Below are positions 16,966-25,189 of a stretch of DNA of 64,000 nucleotides, one piece after another (the stretch's first letter is position 1; each line of letters starts with the position of its first letter). The notes beneath the pieces were generated by a model. It was not told the DNA's origin. It made no database searches and saw only the letters and a program-made list of their open reading frames with translations. The stretch comes from Candidatus Nucleicultrix amoebiphila FS5. Its GTDB lineage: Bacteria > Pseudomonadota > Alphaproteobacteria > Caedimonadales > Nucleicultricaceae. The stretch is taken from NCBI RefSeq assembly GCF_002117145.1, contig NZ_CP008743.1, forward strand, positions 992,001 through 1,056,000. Reading direction: 5' to 3'. The translations under genes and the position numbers were made by a program.

Positions 16966-17619
16966 ATGGGCCGTTTAAAAGGTAGAAAAATAATTATTAC
17001 AGGGGCAACCGGTGGCTTGGGTCAATCTGTTGCTAAAAAATTTGATGCAGAAGGTGCAGAATTAATTTTAATTGGCAGAAAAACAAAATCCCTTGAAGAC
17101 CTTGATGATTGCCTCAGTAAAAATGCCCTCCTGATTCCCCTTGATCTTAAAAACACTGAAGGAATTTATGAGATGGCTGCTTCCATCGGCAAAAGATTTG
17201 GCTATATTGATGGTCTTCTTGGCTTAGCGGCAACTCTAGGAAGTCTCACACCCCTGACCCACCTGACTCCTGCTCTATGGCAACAAGTCCTACAAACCAA
17301 TCTCCATGCCAATTGGCATCTCTTAAGAGCTCTTGAGCCTCTTCTTTTAAAATCTACGGGGGGACGTATCTGTTTTGCGACGGATCTCCCAGAAGAAACA
17401 GCCTATTGGGGAGCTTATGCCACAAGCAAATCGGGCCTCAATACCATGATCAAAGCCTACTCTAAAGAAATGGAGCATTCAAAAATCAAGGTAAATCTTA
17501 TTAACCCTGGTCCCCTACGCACAAATCTGAGAGCACAAGCCTTTCCCGGTGAAGATCCTTCAAAAATTGCTTCCCCAGACACAGTGACAGACATGTTTGT
17601 TGAAGCGATGGCATCTTAA
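16966..17619 (+). CDS. short-chain dehydrogenase/reductase
   Basis: 217-residue Rossmann-fold oxidoreductase. The cofactor-binding glycine motif TGATGGLG is at 12-19, the active-site YATSK places Tyr151 and Lys155, and the family Asn is seen in QTNLHANW. The usual catalytic Ser about 13 residues before the Tyr is replaced by Ala-Thr (CFATD), and NNAG by GLAATLG, so activity may be altered or Thr139 may substitute. NADP preference is suggested by IGRKTKSL after the second strand. Substrate unknown. Ribosome site AAAGG is upstream of the ATG. It converges with der with only 8 bases between the stops. Confidence 0.82.
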   Translation: MGRLKGRKIIITGATGGLGQSVAKKFDAEGAELILIGRKTKSLEDLDDCLSKNALLIPLDLKNTEGIYEMAASIGKRFGYIDGLLGLAATLGSLTPLTHLTPALWQQVLQTNLHANWHLLRALEPLLLKSTGGRICFATDLPEETAYWGAYATSKSGLNTMIKAYSKEMEHSKIKVNLINPGPLRTNLRAQAFPGEDPSKIASPDTVTDMFVEAMAS

Positions 17620-17627
17620 AGAAAAAA

Positions 17628-18959
17628 CTATTTTTTACCTGCATAAGGGTTTTTGGTTTTGCGAATAAGAAAACGCAAAGGAATACCAGGCAACTTGAAA
17701 GTCTGACGTAAGCTATTAGACAAATATTGCACATAACTTTTTGGCAGTTCGACAGGTTTGGTAACAAACAACGTAAAAGTTGGAGGTCGAGACTTTATTT
17801 GGGTCATGTATTTAATGCGAATGCGATTCAGACCTGAAACGGGGGGCGGATGTCTCTCCAGAGCTTCTTCTAGCCAACGATTCAGAGCACCCGTTGGCAA
17901 GCGAGAGTCCCACAGATCATAACTCTCCAGAACTTTATTCATCAAAACGTCGAGTTTCTGACCGAGCGTTGCAGAGATAGGGACACAAAAAACCCCTTTC
18001 ACTTGAGGAAGGACTTCTTCTAAGCGCGCTTGAATTTCTTCTAAAGACTGGCGAGAGGATTTGTCCCATTTATTTACAGCAACAACCAACGCGCGACCTT
18101 CTTCAACTACATAAGAGGCTATTGTTAAGTCTTGCTTTTCCAAAGGTGTTTCAGCGTCAACCACAAGAACCACAACTTGAGCAAACCGGATTGCTTTCAA
18201 AGATTCACGAATAGACAACTGTTCTAAATCTTCATCAACCTTTCCACGTTTGCGCATACCTGCAGTGTCAAAAAGGCGAATTGCCCTTCTTTTATAAGTC
18301 CAATCGATTGCGACTGCATCTCGCGTAATACCAGGTTGTTCACCTGTTAAAAGACGATCTTCACCTATAAGACTATTGATCAAGGTGGATTTCCCCGCAT
18401 TAGGACGCCCTACAAAAGCTAAATGAAGAGGTGCTCCTTGTTCTGATTTAGTATGTTCACTGACTGTCTCGCCAAGCAATTCCTGAAGAGCTTCATAGAG
18501 ATTCTGTAGACCATCTCCATGGGCAGCAGAAATTGGCGTAGCTTCTTCAAAGCCTAAACGAAAAAAATCCAATAAAACGCCATCCGTCTTTTTGCTTTCA
18601 GCCTTATTCGCAACTAAAATAACTTTATCTTTAAAGGGTCGTAACTGTTTTGCCAGTTCAATATCACTAGACAACACGCCATCTTGAGCATCAACCATAA
18701 AAAGAACACCATCAACTAAAGAAAGCAGCTGTTGATTTTGCTTTTTGATCTGACTCTTAATTTCAGAGTCTTCAAAGCCTTCAAGACCGGCAGTATCAAT
18801 AAGTTTAAAACGAAGGTCACCAAGCTGGGCATTACTCTCACGCCAATCGCGTGTCACCCCCGGTAGGTCGTGAACAATAGCCATCGCTTTACCACTCAAT
18901 CGATTAAAAAGAGTCGACTTTCCGACGTTCGGACGGCCAATAATAAGAATGCGTTTCAT
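17628..18959 (-). CDS. der: ribosome assembly GTPase Der (EngA)
   Basis: 443 residues with two tandem GTPase domains and a C-terminal KH-like domain. Domain 1 has GRPNVGKST at 8-16, DTAGLE and NKAE; domain 2 has GRPNAGKST near 183, DTAGMRKRGK and NKWD. Both have the Der-specific GVTRD/GITRD switch. It acts in maturation of the 50S ribosomal subunit. It is the last gene of a yfgM-bamB-der cluster, an order conserved in many proteobacteria. Confidence 0.96.
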   Translation of the reverse strand: MKRILIIGRPNVGKSTLFNRLSGKAMAIVHDLPGVTRDWRESNAQLGDLRFKLIDTAGLEGFEDSEIKSQIKKQNQQLLSLVDGVLFMVDAQDGVLSSDIELAKQLRPFKDKVILVANKAESKKTDGVLLDFFRLGFEEATPISAAHGDGLQNLYEALQELLGETVSEHTKSEQGAPLHLAFVGRPNAGKSTLINSLIGEDRLLTGEQPGITRDAVAIDWTYKRRAIRLFDTAGMRKRGKVDEDLEQLSIRESLKAIRFAQVVVLVVDAETPLEKQDLTIASYVVEEGRALVVAVNKWDKSSRQSLEEIQARLEEVLPQVKGVFCVPISATLGQKLDVLMNKVLESYDLWDSRLPTGALNRWLEEALERHPPPVSGLNRIRIKYMTQIKSRPPTFTLFVTKPVELPKSYVQYLSNSLRQTFKLPGIPLRFLIRKTKNPYAGKK

Positions 18960-18979
18960 ATTACTCTAAATGAACTTAT

Positions 18980-20305
18980 TTAACGATAAGCGGCAAGCAC
19001 TGCATCATCCGTTAAGAACAACAATGTCTTATCAACAATGATGGGAGAAATAAGTGTCTGACCTGGGAGCTCTAATTTTGCTACTTCTTCACCGGTTTTA
19101 GCTGATAAAATTAAGGCTTTGCCGTTTGAGCCTGCCAAGACAAGACGATTCTCAGAAGCAAGGATTGGACCAGCCCAAAGCACCTTGCCTTCAGATTTTT
19201 CAACGTCTAGAAAACGCGGCAAAGTCTTTGTCCACACAACTAAACCTTCTTCTTGAGTTAAACAAACCAGCTCATTCTCGTTTGTCACCAAGAAAAGAAG
19301 ACCGTCACTTACGGCAGGACTACGAATTCCACCAATTTCCTTACTCCACATAGTCTGTCCACGACTCAAATTAATGGCTGAAACTTTCCCGCTATTACTA
19401 ATAAGGAACACTTTACCATTATCAATAACGGGTCGCGCTTTAATATGAGCAAGGGATGATACAGAGTCGACACGCGTCAATGAACTTAAGCTTTCAGACC
19501 AAAGGGGATAGCCATTATCAACTCTTAGAGCGAAGACTTCACCCGATGAATAAGGAACAACGGCAACGCCATTATGCACTGCTACATTGGCTCCTCCTAA
19601 AATACCTGCTGTCTCCATAATCCCGTTATGGGTCCACAATATTTTACCGGATTCACTCTCTAAAACATCAAGTTGGTTATTAATGGAAATAACATAGACA
19701 CGACCGTCTTTCACAGATGGTGCAGCACGCACTGGAGAATTTACAGAACTGCGCCATTTTATGGCGCCCGTTTTTGGATTAAGAGCCAAAACTTCTGCAT
19801 AAGCAGTTGCCACAAAAAGGGTTTCAGTATCATAAGCCAGCCCTCCACTAAAGGGTTGGCTCGCTATATTCTCTGGCCTCGAGTCCACTTCCCACTTGAG
19901 AGAACCATCCTTAAGAGAACTGGCACGAATGACACCATCACTATCAATCGTAAAAACAAGACCTTCAGCAGAAACAGGGCCATTAATAAGGCGATTTTCA
20001 CCCCCAGACCCAGATCCTATATTGGCATCCCAAGCAAGCGTTAAAGATTCTCCCAATTCCACAGGAGACATGTTATGGGATGCATTACCACTGGCCTGAG
20101 GCCAACTTTCATTTGCTTCAACGTTAGAGAAATTGATTTCAATGTCTTTTGCACTGTCATCGGGTTTCAAGATCTCTTGATTGAGAAAAATTGTTTCACG
20201 TTTTCCCTCAATAACCACCTTGTCCTTCTTATCACAACTTGAGACAACCAAGGCGCTGAGGCCAAGGGCTAAAATAGAAAGCGTCCCAAAAAAATTATAC
20301 TTCAT
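18980..20305 (-). CDS. bamB: BamB-type outer-membrane assembly lipoprotein
   Basis: 441 residues from the ATG at 20305. That start puts a lipoprotein signal peptide directly at the N-terminus with a lipobox (LVVSSC, Cys24); the longer frame to 20377 overlaps the upstream gene and hides it. The rest is an eight-bladed PQQ-type beta-propeller with repeated 'G.V.AL....G...W' units (KDGSLKWEV, KTGAIKWRS, ESGKILWTH, SRGQTMWSK). BamB is a periplasmic scaffold of the BAM complex that inserts beta-barrels such as the surface protein at the window start. Twenty bases separate it from der. Confidence 0.9.
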   Translation of the reverse strand: MKYNFFGTLSILALGLSALVVSSCDKKDKVVIEGKRETIFLNQEILKPDDSAKDIEINFSNVEANESWPQASGNASHNMSPVELGESLTLAWDANIGSGSGGENRLINGPVSAEGLVFTIDSDGVIRASSLKDGSLKWEVDSRPENIASQPFSGGLAYDTETLFVATAYAEVLALNPKTGAIKWRSSVNSPVRAAPSVKDGRVYVISINNQLDVLESESGKILWTHNGIMETAGILGGANVAVHNGVAVVPYSSGEVFALRVDNGYPLWSESLSSLTRVDSVSSLAHIKARPVIDNGKVFLISNSGKVSAINLSRGQTMWSKEIGGIRSPAVSDGLLFLVTNENELVCLTQEEGLVVWTKTLPRFLDVEKSEGKVLWAGPILASENRLVLAGSNGKALILSAKTGEEVAKLELPGQTLISPIIVDKTLLFLTDDAVLAAYR

Positions 20306-20318
20306 CCTTGAAGAATCC

Positions 20319-20966
20319 TTATCGATTAAACTGCTCCAACATGGCCCGCGCCCTGAGACGTATTCCTTCAGTGACACCTTCCTCTTGGCTAAGATCCTTG
20401 AAAATCTGAAGGGCTGCTTTTGGATCCCCTTCTTTTAAATAAACTAAGCCAATAATTTCTCGAGCATTGGCGGAAAATGGACTTTTACCTTCAGCAATCG
20501 TGCGTAGTTGCTCTAGATTTATTTTACCTTGATCTTGATCCATACTCTGCAAACTTAAAACAATAACAGCTAAATCTCTGAATTTCTCATCCACCTTTTT
20601 GTCATTGATAATTTTTTCGTAAAAATCAGATATTTTGTGGGTTTTTTGATAATCTTCGCCGGCTAACCTCATTTGAGCCAAAATGCCATAGCCATTAGAA
20701 GATTCTTTTAAAAGATCCTTCAATGCTTGGTCAGCCAGTTCATGTTCCCCTTTGTCCATGAAAGTAATGACTTGATCGTATAGATTAGCGGCTCTTATTT
20801 TTTTTTGTTCGGTTCGATACTCCCAATAAATCCAACCAAAAGTCACCGTCAGCGCTATCAAAATAGCACCAATAATGTGATTGCCATAGGCACGCCAAAA
20901 TTTGATAATCTGCTCAATACGGGCGTCTTGCTTGGCTTCTTCTAAAAGATCATGAATCTCACTCAT
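20319..20966 (-). CDS. YfgM-like membrane-anchored tetratricopeptide protein
   Basis: 215 residues: a cytosolic N-terminus, one membrane helix (~30-50, IIGAILIALTVTFGWIYW) and a periplasmic helical repeat region with a TPR-like final unit (GLVYLKEGDPKAALQIFKDL). This matches the YfgM/TPR_21 family, ancillary to SecYEG and periplasmic chaperones, which lies upstream of bamB in many proteobacteria. The 13-base gap to bamB supports one transcript. Confidence 0.82.
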   Translation of the reverse strand: MSEIHDLLEEAKQDARIEQIIKFWRAYGNHIIGAILIALTVTFGWIYWEYRTEQKKIRAANLYDQVITFMDKGEHELADQALKDLLKESSNGYGILAQMRLAGEDYQKTHKISDFYEKIINDKKVDEKFRDLAVIVLSLQSMDQDQGKINLEQLRTIAEGKSPFSANAREIIGLVYLKEGDPKAALQIFKDLSQEEGVTEGIRLRARAMLEQFNR

Positions 20967-21064
20967 AGCCTTTGCTCCAAAATTTTCTCGTACATTAACG
21001 CGAGGCGAAGCTTAAAGCAAATTTTTCTTTCAAAACCTAGTCTACATCCTGCAGATAGGCTAAA

Positions 21065-21604
21065 TTATTCATCAAATCCGTAAAGTATTCCTTCATAAGC
21101 GTATTTACCGGCATTCATCGTAAAATTAAGATACCCAGGCTTTGCTCTTTCTCTCTCAAATAAAATCGCTTTAACCGCTTCCCAACTTGGGTCTTTCTCA
21201 CCCTTGCGCGAAAGTTCCAGAAGAACATCCGCCGTTTTATAAGCAGCATCCTGACTATTCTCAGTATCCGTATACTTTTGAGCAAGCCTCTTCTCAATTT
21301 CTTCAGACGATTCTTCTTTGACGACAGGGGGCGGTACAGGAGGTGTCACAGTTGGTGGTGTACAAGAAGAAATTCCTTCCACAAATTTTTGGCGGTCTTT
21401 TTTGTCTTTGTGCAAACAATTTTTCAGACACCAATCATAATAACCTTGTTTATTAACTCCCTTTTGGCATTTGATTTTTCCTGAATTACAATAGCCCGTG
21501 CAATGTTGCAGACCTCTCTTAAAGATAAATTCGAGGCTTGGTGGCTTAGCTGAAAGGGTAACGGACCACGTTAGACCGACAACGATAAAAATCTTTTTAA
21601 GCAC
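21065..21604 (-). CDS. small exported Cys-rich protein of unknown function
   Basis: 179 residues with a signal peptide (1-19, ending LSA-K). The next ~60 residues carry six cysteines (HCTGYCNSGKIKC, WCLKNCLH, SSC), a spacing that suggests disulphide bonds in the periplasm or outside the cell. A Pro/Val linker (TPPVPPPVVKEE) leads to a helical, charged C-terminal half. No family recognised. It is a single-gene unit between the YfgM-like gene and the first substrate-binding protein gene. The reading frame and signal peptide make it a credible gene. Confidence 0.6.
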   Translation of the reverse strand: MLKKIFIVVGLTWSVTLSAKPPSLEFIFKRGLQHCTGYCNSGKIKCQKGVNKQGYYDWCLKNCLHKDKKDRQKFVEGISSCTPPTVTPPVPPPVVKEESSEEIEKRLAQKYTDTENSQDAAYKTADVLLELSRKGEKDPSWEAVKAILFERERAKPGYLNFTMNAGKYAYEGILYGFDE

Positions 21605-21665
21605 CCTGTCCTCCTTGTTGATTTCTAAGCTGTTATACTAAACGAAATCTTAATTTTTTCTAAAG

Positions 21666-21692
21666 GAAGCCCGGGTATAAACCCCGGGCTTC
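21666..21692 (-). terminator. strong GC stem-loop between two minus-strand genes
   Basis: A perfect 10-bp stem (GAAGCCCGGG / CCCGGGCTTC) around a 7-base loop, just after the stop of the substrate-binding gene. On the minus strand the sequence after it is A-rich rather than T-rich, so it may terminate inefficiently or act as a 3' stabiliser. Confidence 0.5.
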
Positions 21693-21697
21693 TTATG

Positions 21698-22708
21698 TTA
21701 AGCGTTCTTAATGATACGTTTTGCTTTCTTGATAAGGCTTTTTGGAAATTCAATTTTAAGTTTATCAGCACTTATTTGGTTGAGATGAAGTTCTGCTACC
21801 TTAGGATGAGATACTGAAATATCTCCGGGTTTTTCGCCGTCAAATATCCTCACAATCATCTCACCTGCTAAATAGCCTGTTTGGTACTGAGTATGACTAA
21901 GACACGCGAGCACGCCTTGATCCACAGAATCAGGATCACTAGAAAAGACAGGGATTCCCGCTTGAAAAGCTATTTGTAAAATGCCATCCATAGCTGAAAG
22001 CGCTGTATTGTCTAAGCAAATAAAGATAGCATCGACTTTTTTACCCACCAAAGCTCTCGTTGCATCAAGAACATCCTTTGATTGAGCTGCTGCCACATGC
22101 ACGACTTCGATCCCCTGCTTCTTTGCTGCTTCAAGGGTAAGCTCCATCATTTTGACAGCATTAATTTCGCCCGGATTATTAATCATCCCGATGCGCTTTA
22201 TTTCTGGCATGATTTCTTTCATAAGCGCAATGTCACCTTCAATGGGCGGGAAATCAGAAGCTCCCGTAATCATACCTCCCGGCTTTTTGAGAGAAGGCAC
22301 AATTTTTGCGAACACAGGATCCGTGATAGAGGCGAATACCACTGGAATTATAGAACCGCGGGCTGCAGAAACAATGGTTTGGGCCGAAGGGGTTGTGATC
22401 GGCACGATGACATCGGGCTTAAGTCCTACAAATTTTTGAGCAATTTGCACGGCCGTTGCCATATTACCTTCAGGATTTTCATAAAGAATCTTAAGATTTT
22501 TACCCTCTTCATAGCCTGCCTTCTTAAGGGCATCAATCACACCAAAACGCGTCTTATCAGCAGCTGGATGAGACACAATTTGAGTAATGGCAACTATTTT
22601 TTGATTTTCGGAAGAGTGAAGATGGAAGGGGAAAAAAAGAAAAAAGGTAGGAATAATACGTGAAATGAATATCTTTACGGTTTTCGTCGGTTTGAAATTG
22701 TATGACAT
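21698..22708 (-). CDS. ABC transporter substrate-binding protein, TrpX/ABC_sub_bind family (copy 1)
   Basis: 336 residues with an N-terminal signal/anchor region (~10-33). The mature part has the two-lobe periplasmic-binding fold of the TrpX-type family, with the characteristic VAITQIVSHPAADKTRFG, ENPEGN, IVPITTPSAQ, PVVFASITDP and FSSDPDSVDQGVLA. Members deliver aromatic or branched amino acids or related ligands to a two-component ABC permease. No permease or ATPase gene is adjacent, so this is an orphan binding protein. It is paralogous to the product at 24099-25097. Its start lies inside an upstream overlapping small ORF (22675-22785), suggesting translational control. Confidence 0.85.
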   Translation of the reverse strand: MSYNFKPTKTVKIFISRIIPTFFLFFPFHLHSSENQKIVAITQIVSHPAADKTRFGVIDALKKAGYEEGKNLKILYENPEGNMATAVQIAQKFVGLKPDVIVPITTPSAQTIVSAARGSIIPVVFASITDPVFAKIVPSLKKPGGMITGASDFPPIEGDIALMKEIMPEIKRIGMINNPGEINAVKMMELTLEAAKKQGIEVVHVAAAQSKDVLDATRALVGKKVDAIFICLDNTALSAMDGILQIAFQAGIPVFSSDPDSVDQGVLACLSHTQYQTGYLAGEMIVRIFDGEKPGDISVSHPKVAELHLNQISADKLKIEFPKSLIKKAKRIIKNA

Positions 22709-22785
22709 GATCTAAATCTTTCTTTAAATGAGTTAAACGAACAAATTGTTTGATTTAGACGCAGTCGCAGTCGTAATGAACGCAT
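22675..22785 (-). CDS. candidate regulatory leader peptide with Arg-Leu repeat
   Basis: 36-codon ORF starting ATG at 22785 with a strong ribosome site (AGGAG, 6-base spacing). It begins MRSLRLRLRLN (codons CGA CTG CGA CTG CGT CTA) and ends 33 bases inside the substrate-binding gene in another frame. The minus-strand RNA can form a 9-bp hairpin whose 5' arm (22752-22760) is codons 9-12 of this ORF and whose 3' arm (22710-22718) sits between the main gene's weak AAAGAAAG ribosome site and its AUG. A ribosome paused on the Arg/Leu codons would uncover the main start. Function is inferred from geometry only. Confidence 0.5.
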   Translation of the reverse strand: MRSLRLRLRLNQTICSFNSFKERFRSCHTISNRRKP

Positions 22786-22813
22786 GGTAAGCTCCTATGT
22801 TTATATGATTTCA

Positions 22814-22869
22814 AGAAGGATTTTTTTCCTTCTTCTATACTATGAGGGGATGAAGTCAGTTTTTGTCAA
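22814..22869 (-). promoter_or_regulatory. candidate promoter and hairpin upstream of the Arg-Leu leader
   Basis: A consensus -35 TTGACA lies at 22869-22864 on the minus strand, with only a weak -10 (TCATAG, 18-base spacing). Just downstream an AAGAAGGA/TCCTTCTT stem-loop (22814-22836) falls in the 5' leader RNA. It lacks a U-tract in the leader direction. Confidence 0.35.
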
Positions 22870-22931
22870 GTTTTTTCATAAAAAAACTTTGAACTACTCT
22901 ATAATCCTAGTCCTATTTAAATTTTTGGATA

Positions 22932-24089
22932 ATGAAAATGCTAAAGACCTATTTTAAAAAAATTTTTGTCTCATGTTTTTTCCTGACTTTAACTTGGGAT
23001 GTCCAGGGCAGCAAAATTCAAACGCTTGAAGACTTCATGACCTTTGAAACAGAACGAACCACTTTCCAACCTATCCGACTCCGTCATCTTGAGATGGTTA
23101 AAGCTCTTGAGTCAGAAGAGGAAGTTTCTTATGCACAACTTTTGACTCCTGATGAGGATAATGGCAGATCTAAATCATTACGCTTTACCCCCCTTATTAC
23201 GCAACAAGAAAGCCTTTTAGAGAAGCCGTGGACAATTATCCAAGATCCAAAAGAAACCTCACGCAAGCAAACAGAAGGTTCTTTTAAGATTTATTTTGGT
23301 GTTTTTAAAAAGTCTCAAGATCCTATACCTCCTCCAAAACTCCTGGGACTTATCGATCTCTATGACTTTGAAAAGGAACATCAAGACGAACAGAAATATC
23401 TAACGATAGAGATTAAATTTGGCAAAGATTCCCGTGGACAGGGCTATGGATAAGAAGCGGTCCTAGGATTGACACGCTATTTACAAGAACAAAAATTACT
23501 CGCCCAAAGCTCTAAGGAGCCGGCAAAGACCCATTATCGCGGACTTTTAGCCATTATAAACCCTCAAAATAAAGCGTCGCTCTCCTTGTTCTTAAAAAAA
23601 TCTCATTTTCGTATCGGTCAAGTCTTTGGTGATTCTGTATATACAGTGTACCCCGATATTGACGAGAGCATCCTTTCCTATGACGTCACGCTTCATGATC
23701 AACTCTGCCCACTTTTTGAAAAGTATTTGGACTCCAAAGACGAACCACCTCCCCCTAAAAAATCAAAGAAGGGTGTTCTTTCAGCTGAAGCTCAAATAAT
23801 ATCTCTGGCTTTTAAAAATTTGATAACGACAGATATCAGCATTTTTACCGATGCATTTAAAGATGAAGAAGAACATTTTGCACGGGCGCTCTCCTTGAAT
23901 CCTGAACTTACAAAACACATCCCTGCTGATCGTCTTATTTTGATTAAGGAAATGCTTCTCAGTCATTTGAGATGGCGTAACTCAATTGCTTCTTTTAAAA
24001 AGAAAGAGGATAATAAAGCGTTTAAAAAAATGACAACCCTTTGTCGAAAAGCTTATCGACACGTTGTTCAATTAGAAAGGGGCCGTTAA
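22932..24089 (+). pseudogene. secreted GNAT acetyltransferase interrupted by one in-frame stop
   Basis: A continuous frame of about 386 codons broken only by TAA at 23451-23453. Before it: a signal peptide (1-26), then a GNAT-type sequence (FQPIRLRHLEMV, KLLGLIDLYDF, LTIEIKFGKDSRGQGYG). The stop falls right after RGQGYG, the acetyl-CoA pyrophosphate-binding RxxGxG, where the family continues with a helix; the second part resumes as EAVLGLTRYLQEQ and HYRGLLAIINPQNKASLSLFLKK, the expected GNAT C-terminal half, then a ~150-residue helical tail. Either recent inactivation by a point change, a readthrough stop, or a sequencing error. A secreted acetyltransferase would be a plausible effector toxin, but that is inference. 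Confidence 0.75.
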
Positions 24090-24098
24090 GCCCCCTCG

Positions 24099-25097
24099 CT
24101 ATGAGTGGAATTTATATTTCGCTTTTTTTAAAAGCTGCTCTGAAAAGGAAATCCCTAAATGTTTCGCTGTTTTAAGATTTAAATAGAGCGCCTTTTTCTT
24201 CGGCATGGTCACAGGCATATCACCCACATTTTCTCCTTGGAGAACTTTAACACACATCATTCCAGTCAATTCTCCCACATCCGTGTAATTAGATCCAATA
24301 GAAGCAAGCACACCTTGTTTTACCAAGTCTGGATCAGTGGAAAACACAGGGATCTTAGCTTTATGTGCAACTTTCAGAACCGAAGGAAGAGCAGAAACAA
24401 TTGTATTGTCCAAAGGGATGTAGAGAGCATCAACTTCTTGGACTAATTTTTGGGCCACTTCTTTTACTTCATGGGATTTACTCGCCGCTAATTCAACAAT
24501 CACAATATCCGTAGAAACTTCTTTTTTTAAGCGTTCCAGTATTCTGATCGAATTAATTTCACCGGGATTATAAAGAACCCCTATCCTTTTGAGTTCAGGT
24601 AAAATACTTTTCATAAGCTGTACTTGCTCATTAATTGGCTGTCCGTCGGTAACGCCTGAAACGTTACCGCCAGGTTTTTCAAGATTACTAATAAGGCGCG
24701 CGCCCAAAGGGTCACTAACAGCGGCAAAAATGACAGGGATTTTTTCGTCCTTCATTGATGAAACGATTGTTTGCGCTGAAGGCGTTGCAATGGCGATAAT
24801 AACGTCCGGTTTAAGGGCGATAAATTTTTGGGCAATTTGTACGGCCGTTGTGATATTGCCCTGGGCATTTTCATAGATCACTCTTAGTGTGTCGCCTTCT
24901 TTGAAGCCCGATTCTTCTAAGGTCTTCAACAAACCAAGACGGGTTGCATCCAAAGAAGGATGTTCAACAATCTGTGTGATAGCGATCGTTTTTTGAGCGG
25001 AAGCGTAGACAAACTGAGGGTTAAAAATAAGTAAGAGGACGAGAAAAAACTGATGGATAAAAGACTTTAGAGGAACTTCTTTAAAAGGGTTACGCAT
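24099..25097 (-). CDS. ABC transporter substrate-binding protein, TrpX/ABC_sub_bind family (copy 2)
   Basis: 332 residues with a signal peptide (~1-34, ending VYASA). It shares the family landmarks with the product at 21698-22708 (IAITQIVEHPSLDATRLG, ENAQGNITTAVQIAQKF, IAIATPSAQTIV, PVIFAAVSDPLGARL, FSTDPDLVKQGVLAS), so the two are duplicates that diverged. Expected role: capture of a small amino-acid-like ligand in the periplasm for an ABC importer encoded elsewhere. It is preceded by a Tyr-rich overlapping leader ORF with its own promoter. It converges with the broken acetyltransferase gene, with 9 bases between. Confidence 0.85.
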   Translation of the reverse strand: MRNPFKEVPLKSFIHQFFLVLLLIFNPQFVYASAQKTIAITQIVEHPSLDATRLGLLKTLEESGFKEGDTLRVIYENAQGNITTAVQIAQKFIALKPDVIIAIATPSAQTIVSSMKDEKIPVIFAAVSDPLGARLISNLEKPGGNVSGVTDGQPINEQVQLMKSILPELKRIGVLYNPGEINSIRILERLKKEVSTDIVIVELAASKSHEVKEVAQKLVQEVDALYIPLDNTIVSALPSVLKVAHKAKIPVFSTDPDLVKQGVLASIGSNYTDVGELTGMMCVKVLQGENVGDMPVTMPKKKALYLNLKTAKHLGISFSEQLLKKAKYKFHS

Positions 25098-25189
25098 GGT
25101 TTAGTACTTTCTTCGAAATGGTTGATACTGGGGGTTTTAAATTTTTCAGAGTTCTTTCCGTATCGACCATAATAATAAAACTTCTTCAT
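25067..25189 (-). CDS. candidate Phe/Tyr-rich regulatory leader peptide
   Basis: 40-codon ORF from ATG 25189 with a GGAG ribosome site 8 bases upstream. It begins MKKFYYYGRYG: one Phe and four Tyr in the first ten codons, three of them UAU in a row. It ends 30 bases inside the substrate-binding gene in another frame, the same geometry as the leader of the paralogue. GGUCGAUAC right after the Tyr run (25168-25160) can pair with GUAUCAACC (25128-25120) upstream of the main start (8 of 9 pairs). This is how amino-acid attenuation leaders are built. It suggests the downstream binding protein takes up tyrosine or phenylalanine. Not verified. Confidence 0.55.
   Translation of the reverse strand: MKKFYYYGRYGKNSEKFKTPSINHFEESTKPCVTLLKKFL

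Noticed and set aside
19673-20044. 123-codon plus-strand ORF opposite bamB
   Set aside because: Shadow frame of a clear beta-propeller gene.
22082-22663. 193-codon plus-strand ORF opposite the first binding protein
   Set aside because: His/Arg/Asn-rich shadow of a well-supported minus-strand gene.
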